From BOKV01 sp041397525 (GTDB lineage Bacteria > Pseudomonadota > Alphaproteobacteria > Rhizobiales > Rhizobiaceae), in NCBI GenBank assembly GCA_041397525.1, contig JAWKWL010000006.1, forward strand, positions 291,914 to 355,913: a stretch of 64,000 nt of DNA, given 5' to 3'. This document shows positions 26,091 through 33,004 of the stretch, piece after piece. A program made the position numbers and the translations under genes. The notes beneath the pieces are model-generated. The model was not told the origin of the DNA. It was given only the letters and a program-made list of their open reading frames with translations, and did not search any database. Position 1 is the stretch's first letter. Each line of letters opens with the position of its first letter.

Positions 26091-26429
26091 TCAAAGGGCG
26101 TCCGCATCGGTTTCGCCGGTGCGGATGCGCACGGCCTGTTCAATCGAGAAGACGAAGATCTTGCCGTCGCCGATCTGGCCCGTCTTGGCGGCACCGGATA
26201 TGGCTTCGACAGCCTTCGCCACCATGTCGGAACCGACGGCGACTTCGATTTTCAATTTCGGAAGGAAAGAGACCGCATATTCGGTACCGCGATAGATCTC
26301 GGTATGGCCCTTCTGGCGGCCATATCCCTTGACCTCGGTTACCGTCAGCCCCTGGATGCCAATAGCGGTGAGGGCATCACGCACCTCATCCAACTTGAAT
26401 GGCTTGATGACAGCCATGACTATTTTCAT
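26091..26429 (-). CDS. glnK: PII nitrogen regulatory protein GlnK
   Basis: The 112-residue trimeric signalling protein is a canonical PII. The T-loop KGHTEIYRGTEY carries the uridylylation target Tyr51. The B- and C-loop ATP-binding regions GQIGDGKIFV and the late VRIRTGE are intact. Adjacency to amtB identifies it as GlnK rather than GlnB, although the sequence alone would allow either. It blocks AmtB when nitrogen is plentiful and signals 2-oxoglutarate and ATP status. A sigma-54-like promoter lies about 95 bp upstream. Confidence 0.95.
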   Translation of the reverse strand: MKIVMAVIKPFKLDEVRDALTAIGIQGLTVTEVKGYGRQKGHTEIYRGTEYAVSFLPKLKIEVAVGSDMVAKAVEAISGAAKTGQIGDGKIFVFSIEQAVRIRTGETDADAL

Positions 26430-26522
26430 TCAATCACCCGTTCGTTTGCACAGACCTTGAATCAGGCCCTGGTTACGGAGTGGCCTCGGAACCGCGCGTC
26501 CCGGACCGACCGAAACGAGCAA

Positions 26523-26538
26523 TTCAAATGTTGTGCCA
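26523..26538 (-). promoter_or_regulatory. Sigma-54-like -24/-12 promoter upstream of glnK
   Basis: Read leftward, TGGCACAACATTTGAA matches the sigma-54 pattern TGGCAC-N5-TTGCA except that the C of the -12 GC is A. It lies 94 bp upstream of glnK, the position expected for an NtrC-dependent promoter. No clear NtrC site pair was found by eye. Confidence 0.45.
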
Positions 26539-26666
26539 GTTGGTGATTGTCGTGATAACTCTTTGTTTTATTTGTCTTTATTGGGTGGATGCTGAACGGG
26601 GTTGATCAACTACAGGGTAAAACTGACTAATTTTTCAGCATGATCATCCGGGTGCCTATTCTTTGT

Positions 26667-27548
26667 TCATCCGGATTTCACGGACTTGCCATCGCGAAGC
26701 CGGATCAGTCCCTCCTGCGCGACTGAGGCAATCAGCAGACCGTCGCTGCGGTAGATCGAGCCGCGATTGAATCCCCTGGCACCCGAGCTGTTGGGACTGT
26801 CCTGTACATAAAGATGCCAATCCTGCATCCTGACCGGACGGTGAAACCAGATGGCATGATCAAGGCTCGCGACCTGGATCGCCGGGTCGAACACTGCCCG
26901 GCCATGGGCGAAAAGCGAAGTATCAAGCAGCGTCATGTCAGAAGCATAGGCAAGCACGGCCGATTGTATTGCGGAATCATCCGGCAAATTACCGCTCGCG
27001 CGAAACCAGACGCGCTGGTTTGGGTCGAGCTTCTTGTTCGAGACATAATGGGTGAGATCGACCGGGCGCAATTCGATCGGTCTTTCGCGCTGCCAGTAGC
27101 GGCGGATGTTTTCAGGAACATTGTCGGTGAATTTCCGGGCGAGTTCGGCGCTGCTGGGCAATTCCTCAGGAGCGATGGTCCGGGGCATTTCGATGTAGTG
27201 TTCAAGACCATCTTCCACGACCTGGAAGGAGCAGGAAAGCGAGAAGATCGCATGGCCGTGCTGGATTGCCACCACACGCCGCGTCGTGAACGATCCGCCG
27301 TCGCGGATACGGTCGACTTCATAGATGATCGGTACTTCGGGATCGCCCGGCCGCATGAAGTAACAATGCAGCGAATGAACCTGGCGTTCGGCTTCGACGG
27401 TGCGTTGCGCTGCCACCAGCGCCTGTCCGATGACCTGGCCGCCAAAAACGCGCTGCCAGCCAGACTGCGGAGAGGTGCCCCTGAACAGGTTGTGCTCAAG
27501 TGTTTCCAGATCGAGAATTTCCATCATCGTTTCAACAGCCTTCGACAT
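26667..27548 (-). CDS. tesB: Acyl-CoA thioesterase II
   Basis: The 293-residue protein is a double hot-dog thioesterase that hydrolyses acyl-CoA to free fatty acid and CoA. The N-terminal hot dog has FGGQVIGQALVAAQRTV and HSLHCYFMRPGDP. The C-terminal hot dog carries SLDHAIWFHRP with the catalytic Asp. ATG 27548 is chosen because a strong AGGAGAAGGA precedes it; an upstream in-frame ATG adds 11 basic residues. It is divergent from the UbiH-type gene over 155 bp. Confidence 0.94.
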   Translation of the reverse strand: MSKAVETMMEILDLETLEHNLFRGTSPQSGWQRVFGGQVIGQALVAAQRTVEAERQVHSLHCYFMRPGDPEVPIIYEVDRIRDGGSFTTRRVVAIQHGHAIFSLSCSFQVVEDGLEHYIEMPRTIAPEELPSSAELARKFTDNVPENIRRYWQRERPIELRPVDLTHYVSNKKLDPNQRVWFRASGNLPDDSAIQSAVLAYASDMTLLDTSLFAHGRAVFDPAIQVASLDHAIWFHRPVRMQDWHLYVQDSPNSSGARGFNRGSIYRSDGLLIASVAQEGLIRLRDGKSVKSG

Positions 27549-27670
27549 GATGTTCCTTCTCCTGTTTTTTGGCCCTGCCATATTTGGTCCCGCTTTCGGT
27601 GCAGCATGGGTGCATGCGGCACCGTGCTCGATGGCGAGCCAAAGGGGAGTGTGCTAGCCTTCGATGCATC

Positions 27671-27698
27671 AAAAGGGAAGTCTCCCCAAAAGGGAAGT
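27671..27698 (+). repeat. 11-bp direct repeat in the leader of the UbiH-type gene
   Basis: AAAAGGGAAGT occurs at 27671-27681 and again at 27688-27698. The second copy includes the likely ribosome-binding purine run for the ATG at 27704. Confidence 0.6.
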
Positions 27699-27703
27699 GT
27701 CAG

Positions 27704-28984
27704 ATGAAACAAGCCGGTTCGACAAGCACCAAAAACCCCGATCGCGAGCGCAAGGACAGTCATCATGACGAGATAATTGTTGCTGGCGGCGGATATGTCG
27801 GACTTTGCACGGCGGTGGCCATCCGCTCAGCTGCCCCGTCACTCGATGTCACCGTGATTGATGCGGCGCCTGCGGAAGCAATCGAGAATGACAACCGGGC
27901 TTCGGCGATTGCAGCTGCAGCAACGAGAATGCTGGATGAACTGGGCATCTGGCAGCAGATTTCAGCAGATGCCCAGCCCATCCGGGAAATGATCGTCACC
28001 GACAGCAAACTTGCCGATGCGACCCGACCTGTATTTCTGACATTTGCCAACGAGGCCGGTGCCGGTTCGCAGGGTGAACCCTTCGCCCACATGATGCCGA
28101 ACCGCTCGATGGTGAAAGCATTGCGAAAAAAGGCGTTGGAAACCGGGGTTGAACTCATCAATGGGGACAGTGTAACCGGCTTCGAGACCGGTCCGGCTTC
28201 CGTGACTGCTACACTGAAATCAGGTGCCAGCCATGAGGCCAAACTCTTGGTTGCTGCCGATGGCGTGCGTTCGCAATTGCGGGACGCAGCCGGGATCAAG
28301 GCTGTCCACTGGCCCTATGACCAGATGGGAATTGTCGTGACCGTGAAACATGAGCGGCCCCACGAGGGACGTGCGGAGGAGCATTTCCTGCCGGCCGGAC
28401 CATTTGCCATCCTGCCGCTCACGGGCAATCGCTCGTCTCTCGTGTGGACCGAGCGAACTGCTGATGCCAACCGGCTGATGGCCTGCGATGATTTTGCCTT
28501 TGACCTGGAGCTTGAGCAGCGTTTTGGCCACAAGCTCGGCGAAATAGAGGTGGAAGGACCAAGGCGAGCATTTCCGCTCGGACTGACCCTGGCGCGAGAG
28601 TTTGTGCGCGAGCGGTTTGCCCTTGCTGGTGATGCGGCGCATGGCGTTCACCCCATTGCCGGCCAGGGGCTCAATCTCGGTTTCAAGGATGCCGCCGCCC
28701 TTGCCCAGACCGTGGTGGAGGCACATCGCCTCGGCCTGGATTTTGGCTCCGTGGCGGTGCTGGAGCGCTACCAGATGTGGCGGCGTTTTGACACCGTGCA
28801 GATGGGGGTCACGACGGATGTGCTGAACCGGTTGTTCTCAAACGACAATCCCTTGTTGCGCATTACCCGCGATATCGGACTTGGGATCGTGGACCGGATG
28901 CCGGGACTGAAGCAGCATTTCATCGCACAGGCTGCGGGTAACCAGCCGGGTGCGCCAAGGCTGCTTGCCGGTCAACCGATCTGA
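27704..28984 (+). CDS. UbiH/UbiF/COQ6-family FAD-dependent monooxygenase
   Basis: The protein has 426 residues from ATG 27704. The FAD-binding IIVAGGGYVGL lies near residue 25. A DG-type motif LVAADGVRS lies mid-protein. The ribose-binding GDAAHGVHPIAGQGLNLGFKD block is diagnostic for the family that hydroxylates the ubiquinone ring. The charged first 20 residues are not conserved and could be disordered. Which ring position it acts on cannot be said. Its TGA is directly followed by the stop of the convergent Trm112-like gene, the two forming TGATCA. Confidence 0.92.
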   Translation: MKQAGSTSTKNPDRERKDSHHDEIIVAGGGYVGLCTAVAIRSAAPSLDVTVIDAAPAEAIENDNRASAIAAAATRMLDELGIWQQISADAQPIREMIVTDSKLADATRPVFLTFANEAGAGSQGEPFAHMMPNRSMVKALRKKALETGVELINGDSVTGFETGPASVTATLKSGASHEAKLLVAADGVRSQLRDAAGIKAVHWPYDQMGIVVTVKHERPHEGRAEEHFLPAGPFAILPLTGNRSSLVWTERTADANRLMACDDFAFDLELEQRFGHKLGEIEVEGPRRAFPLGLTLAREFVRERFALAGDAAHGVHPIAGQGLNLGFKDAAALAQTVVEAHRLGLDFGSVAVLERYQMWRRFDTVQMGVTTDVLNRLFSNDNPLLRITRDIGLGIVDRMPGLKQHFIAQAAGNQPGAPRLLAGQPI

Positions 28985-29197
28985 TCAGGTCTCGTTTTCG
29001 TCCAGTTGTCTGGCTTCTGATGCAAGCATGACCGGAATGCCGTTGCGAAGCGGAAAGGCAAGCCTTGCCGCTCGCGACACCAATTCCTGGCGATCACGGT
29101 CATAGTGCAGAACCGTTTGCGTCAACGGGCAACACAGGATTTCCAGCATTTTCGGATCGGGGATGGTTTCCGGCTTCCCGGTGTTTCTGTGCGGCAT
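28985..29197 (-). CDS. Trm112-like (UPF0434/YcaR) protein
   Basis: The 70-residue protein matches the Trm112-like family: MLEILCCPLTQTVLHYDRDRQELVS, then ARLAFPLRNGIPVML. As in most bacterial members the second cysteine pair of the eukaryotic zinc ribbon is missing. In eukaryotes and archaea such proteins activate methyltransferases; the bacterial role is unclear. The 15-residue N-terminal tail is extra. It follows the LON-domain gene by 14 bp and is probably its co-transcribed partner. Confidence 0.9.
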   Translation of the reverse strand: MPHRNTGKPETIPDPKMLEILCCPLTQTVLHYDRDRQELVSRAARLAFPLRNGIPVMLASEARQLDENET

Positions 29198-29211
29198 CGG
29201 CTTTTCCAGCG

Positions 29212-29886
29212 CTATTGCAGTGTATTGCCTGAATTGCCATCCTGCCGGGCCAGGGCTATTTCGGTGATGGCGACGAGCGTATCGGCGCGGGACTTGAGAT
29301 CATCCGCCTCCAGCAGGGCCTGCTTTTCGGCAGGGCCATAAGGGCTCATCATGCAAAGTGCAGTTACCAATGTCTCGTTGCTGGCCTTGCGCACTGAATC
29401 CCAGTCCGCCTCCATTCCGTTCACTTCCAGATATTTGCGGAAAGTCGAGAGCAGGGCTTCACGATCAACATTAGCGCCGTCGTCCTCACCGGTGAGGTCT
29501 GCACCGTAAACCGCGATTTCACAACGGCGATAGCCGTTGCGGCCTTCAGCCTCACGCAGAATCCTGTAACGGCAAATCCCGGACAGGGTGATCAGGTAGC
29601 GACCATCGCCGCTTTCCTGAAAGCCGGTAATTCGTCCAAGGCAGCCCATTTCGCACAATTGCGGATCATCCTGTGCGATTTCCGTGACTTGGTCGAAGCG
29701 TGGCTGGACCATCGCAATCAGCCGATCGCCGCACAGCGCGTCGTCGATCATGGCGAGATAGCGAGGTTCGAAAATGTTGAGCGGCATCTGGCCGCCCGGG
29801 AGCAGCAAGGCACCCGACAGCGGGAACACCGGCACCAGTGTGGCAATGTCCGACGTCTTGAGGTAGCTCTTGTTTCCGGCCTTCAT
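29212..29886 (-). CDS. LON N-terminal substrate-binding domain protein
   Basis: The 224-residue protein is a stand-alone Lon substrate-binding domain without the ATPase or protease parts of Lon. It starts with the characteristic PVFPLSGALLLPGGQMPLNIFEPRY pattern (seen in pieces) and includes MGCLGRITGF and ISGICRYRIL-like blocks. Its exact role is unknown, probably protein binding. ATG 29886 is preceded by AGGAG. The frame is open for nearly 200 codons upstream, but that part overlaps the thioredoxin gene in another frame and is not credible. It lies in the cnoX-LON-Trm112 leftward group. Confidence 0.9.
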   Translation of the reverse strand: MKAGNKSYLKTSDIATLVPVFPLSGALLLPGGQMPLNIFEPRYLAMIDDALCGDRLIAMVQPRFDQVTEIAQDDPQLCEMGCLGRITGFQESGDGRYLITLSGICRYRILREAEGRNGYRRCEIAVYGADLTGEDDGANVDREALLSTFRKYLEVNGMEADWDSVRKASNETLVTALCMMSPYGPAEKQALLEADDLKSRADTLVAITEIALARQDGNSGNTLQ

Positions 29887-29947
29887 ATGCAATTCTCCTG
29901 TCGGACATAATGTGTGTCGTCCGGAAGGAATCTCAAGGCGCAATTGC

Positions 29948-30973
29948 TCAAGAGAAGAGCGCCGATGAAAGTTTGCGGCGCGCAGCCAGTGTCTCCGGAT
30001 CTGTCGGTCCCCAGGCTTCGAAGAATTGCAGCAACTGCGCTTTTGCGCCGTCCTCGTTCCAGGCGCGGTCACGCCGGATGATCTCGAGCAACTGGTCGGC
30101 TGCCTCTTCGCGCCTGCCACGTGCATTGAGGGCGATCGCCAGGTCAAACCGTGCCTGCCAGTCCTTCGGGTTGGCCGCGATTTTTTCTTCAAGTTCGCTG
30201 CTGTCGCCGAGGCTGGCTGCCTGCATAGCCAGATCAAGGGCTGCACGAAAGGCGACGACTTCCGATTCCGTTGATTTTTCGCCCGGTATCGCGCCAAGGA
30301 TTGCTTGCGCCTGATCCAGATTGCCTTCGCCCAGAAAATACATGCCCATACCAGCAAGTGCAGCGGCATTTGTGGGCTCTTGCTGAAGCACTGACGAAAA
30401 GAGAACGGCTGCCTCTTCCAGTTCGCCAGCCGCGACAAGTGTGCCGGCTTCTTCAAGCAATGTGTCAATCGGCGAAGCTCCGGCAGGGCCGGCCAGTGTC
30501 TCTATGAACTTGCGAATCTCGCTTTCAGGCTTGGCACCCATGAAGGCTGATTTCGGCTGCCCGTCGACAAATGCGACGACGGCAGGAATGGACTGGATGT
30601 TCATGCGACCGGCAATCTCGGGGTGGTCGTCGATGTTCATCTTCACGAGGCGAACAGCGCCGCGGTAATCACCAACCACCTTTTCTAAGACGGGTCCGAG
30701 CTGCCTGCATGGTCCGCACCATGGCGCCCAGAAATCAACCAACACCGGTTGGGCCTTTGAAGCTTCAATGACTTCGCTCATGAATTCTGCGGTGGTGATG
30801 TCCCTGACGGGGGCGGCGGCCGGTTGCCGTGGCGAAGTCGTGCTCATGCCCGTGCCAGCGCTGTAATCGGCGGAAATGCCGCCCTGATTGTATCCGCTGC
30901 CATAGGACTGGCCAAAGTTTGCGCCGAACCGGGCACCACTGCCAAATCCGGCATCGCGCTTTTCATCACTCAT
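29948..30973 (-). CDS. cnoX: CnoX-type chaperedoxin (thioredoxin domain plus TPR)
   Basis: The 341-residue protein has a Gly/Phe/Tyr-rich tail (residues 8-35), a thioredoxin fold with an intact WCGPC near residue 85 and the cis-Pro SIPAVVAF. A C-terminal TPR-like helical half contains EEAAVLFSSVLQQEP and LAIALNARGRREEAADQLL. E. coli CnoX has lost the cysteine pair, while the Caulobacter protein keeps it and is redox-active; this one is of the latter kind. It should protect thiols and deliver unfolded proteins under bleach stress. It is first in the leftward group with the LON and Trm112-like genes. Confidence 0.88.
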   Translation of the reverse strand: MSDEKRDAGFGSGARFGANFGQSYGSGYNQGGISADYSAGTGMSTTSPRQPAAAPVRDITTAEFMSEVIEASKAQPVLVDFWAPWCGPCRQLGPVLEKVVGDYRGAVRLVKMNIDDHPEIAGRMNIQSIPAVVAFVDGQPKSAFMGAKPESEIRKFIETLAGPAGASPIDTLLEEAGTLVAAGELEEAAVLFSSVLQQEPTNAAALAGMGMYFLGEGNLDQAQAILGAIPGEKSTESEVVAFRAALDLAMQAASLGDSSELEEKIAANPKDWQARFDLAIALNARGRREEAADQLLEIIRRDRAWNEDGAKAQLLQFFEAWGPTDPETLAARRKLSSALFS

Positions 30974-31029
30974 CTATCTGCTCCATTCGGAATTTCATGG
31001 TTTTGTGCGTTCACGACCTGTCAATGCGC

Positions 31030-31560
31030 TCAATCCGAAGCAGGATCGATCTGTTGTGACAGGCGGACAATCCTTGGTTCATGCCCCACATGTGCAAGGA
31101 AACGCAGCAAGTCTTGCCTTGAAATGGTGGTGGTCATGGTGTTCGTCAACGGGTGGCAGTTTATCAGCTCATGTTCGAACAGCGGTTCGTCAATGATTAC
31201 CTGCACCCGCTTGCCATGGTCATTCATCGGCGAAAAGGCCGTGACCGAACCGGGTTCCACGCCCAAATATTCCATCAGCTTTTCCGCATTGGCGAATGAA
31301 ACTCTTGATTGGGCGCCAATCAATGGATGCACATGGTTCATGGGGATGCGGGCTGAACCCTCCGCAACGATAAGGAAATAGTTGTCCTTCTTGTCCTTGA
31401 CGAACAGGTTCTTGGTGTGACCGCCTGGCAGCTGACCCTTGATATGGCCACTTTCCTGCACGGTGAACACCGCCTCGTGCTGCAAGGTCATATGCGCGAT
31501 GGCCAGTTCATCCAGCAGAGCGAACAAGTCATCGGGTTTTGCGGGGTAATTGGCAGGCAT
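31030..31560 (-). CDS. Prolyl-tRNA editing protein (YbaK/ProX domain)
   Basis: The 176-residue protein is a free-standing YbaK-type deacylase. ALLDELAIAHMTLQHEAVFTV and GGHTKNLFVKDKKDNYFLIV are typical, with the catalytic lysine probably in KNLFVKDKK. A conserved GAQSRVSFANAEKLMEYLGVEPGSVT-like region is also present. It matches the ProX/PrdX type that clears Ala-tRNA-Pro rather than YbaK proper. The start at ATG 31560 is preferred because the 58 codons upstream show no family sequence. The ribosome site is weak. It lies 56 bp after cnoX in reading direction of the leftward strand, with an independent start. Confidence 0.88.
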   Translation of the reverse strand: MPANYPAKPDDLFALLDELAIAHMTLQHEAVFTVQESGHIKGQLPGGHTKNLFVKDKKDNYFLIVAEGSARIPMNHVHPLIGAQSRVSFANAEKLMEYLGVEPGSVTAFSPMNDHGKRVQVIIDEPLFEHELINCHPLTNTMTTTISRQDLLRFLAHVGHEPRIVRLSQQIDPASD

Positions 31561-31794
31561 GGGTCGGTCCGGCTCTTGCTTGGTTCGGTTTGTCGGGAAA
31601 GCTCTATTGGCAGGGCGGCATTTGATCAAGGTACACGGGTAGCCAAAGGTTTGGCTCATTGTGCCGGTGAGTGTGATCCCTGGCGATTGGCGAAAGCCGA
31701 AACTCGTCAAATTGCCCCAAGATTCCTGTTGCAATCATTTTCGGCTTGCGCCATACAGTGCCGCGCAAACCGGTTCAGCCGGAAGCGCATGTGA

Positions 31795-31869
31795 GCGGGC
31801 GTAGCTCAGGGGTAGAGCACAACCTTGCCAAGGTTGGGGTCGGGCGTTCGAATCGCCTCGCCCGCTCCA
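31795..31869 (+). tRNA. tRNA-Gly (anticodon GCC)
   Basis: The 75-nt cloverleaf has acceptor stem GCGGGCG/CGCCCGC, D-arm GTAGCTCAGGGGTAGAGC, anticodon stem CAACC/GGTTG with loop TTGCCAA (GCC at 31827-31829), T-arm GTTCGAATC and an encoded CCA end. It stands alone between the leftward editing-protein gene and the pirin gene. I see no integrated element beside it. Confidence 0.97.
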
Positions 31870-32085
31870 GTTTTCAGAAATCCCGATCTGTTTCTGATAT
31901 CTGGTCCGTTAGCCGGTACGACCGGCTGAGCGCTCACATTTTGCGATTTCCCCATTTTGTGAACACTGCGTTGCTGATCACGGACTTTCTGTGGACATGC
32001 GTGCGATCCATATGAGGTGCGATTGTTGCGTCTTGCCGAAGATTTTCAGCACAGTCGCCTTTGCCAGTTCGGATTGGAGCCTCAA

Positions 32086-32994
32086 ATGTCGATCAGACCT
32101 GTAAACCGTACACTCAAGGCGCAACCCGCCATGGAAGGCGCAGGCGTGCACCTTCACCGCGCCTTTGGCTTCAGCGAGCCGGAAATGGCAGATCCGTTTC
32201 TGCTGTTTGATGATTTCCGCAATGAGCGTCCTGTCGACTACAAGGCGGGTTTTCCATGGCATCCGCATCGCGGGATCGAGACCATTACCTATGTACTGGC
32301 CGGAACTGTCGAGCATGGCGACAGCCTTGGCAACAGCGGAAATCTCGGGGCCGGGGACGTGCAATGGATGACGGCAGGAAGCGGCATCCTGCACCAGGAG
32401 ATGCCGAAGGGCGATGTGCTGGGCCGGATGCACGGATTCCAGCTATGGGCAAATCTCCCGTCACATTTGAAGATGACCGATCCGCGCTACCAGGATGTGA
32501 AATCGGGTGACATACCGGTGATCGGCGATGATGATGGCACGGCAATCCGGGTGATCTGCGGGAATTACAAGGGAATTGCCGGACCCGTTGACGGCATTGC
32601 TGCCGAACCCGGCTATCTCGACATTTCCATCCCGCCTATGAAGCGCAAGCGCTTCAAGGTGGATACGCACCGGCGCGCCTTTGCCTATGTGTTCGAAGGC
32701 AGCGGGCAATTTGCCGATGCATCTGCCCCCCAGGGCGTGTTGAGTGAAAAGGAATATGACGGCGAGGAAATCCTGCTTCGCGACATGAGCGGCAACAGGA
32801 CGATGGTGCTGTTCGGCTCAGGCGACGAGGTTGTGGTGCAGGCCGGTGAAAAGGGTATGCGTTTTCTGCTGGTTTCAGGTGCACCGATCCGTGAACCCAT
32901 TGCCTGGCACGGTCCGATCGTGATGAACACGCGTGAAGAGCTGATGCAGGCCATGCGTGATCTCAACACAGGAAATTTCATCAGGGCCAATTAG
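32086..32994 (+). CDS. Pirin family protein
   Basis: The 302-residue protein is a bicupin of the pirin family. The N-terminal cupin holds the metal-binding cluster FPWHPHRGIETITYVLAGTVEH followed by the GDVQWMTAGSGILHQE block. The C-terminal cupin is degenerate. Bacterial pirins include quercetin 2,3-dioxygenases and pyruvate dehydrogenase regulators; the substrate cannot be inferred. ATG 32086 with GGAG upstream is chosen over an in-frame ATG 69 bp earlier. The 216 bp between the tRNA and this gene show nothing recognisable. It converges on dnaE2 with a 10-bp gap. Confidence 0.92.
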   Translation: MSIRPVNRTLKAQPAMEGAGVHLHRAFGFSEPEMADPFLLFDDFRNERPVDYKAGFPWHPHRGIETITYVLAGTVEHGDSLGNSGNLGAGDVQWMTAGSGILHQEMPKGDVLGRMHGFQLWANLPSHLKMTDPRYQDVKSGDIPVIGDDDGTAIRVICGNYKGIAGPVDGIAAEPGYLDISIPPMKRKRFKVDTHRRAFAYVFEGSGQFADASAPQGVLSEKEYDGEEILLRDMSGNRTMVLFGSGDEVVVQAGEKGMRFLLVSGAPIREPIAWHGPIVMNTREELMQAMRDLNTGNFIRAN

Positions 32995-33004
32995 GGTAAG
33001 GACC

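Noticed and set aside
29887..30468. N-terminal extension of the LON-domain gene by 194 codons
   Set aside because: It overlaps cnoX in another frame, has no domain similarity, and a strong AGGAG precedes the ATG at 29886.
31870..32085. Integrated element beside tRNA-Gly
   Set aside because: No integrase, no repeat of the tRNA 3' end and no unusual genes follow; the 216 bp lead straight to the pirin gene.
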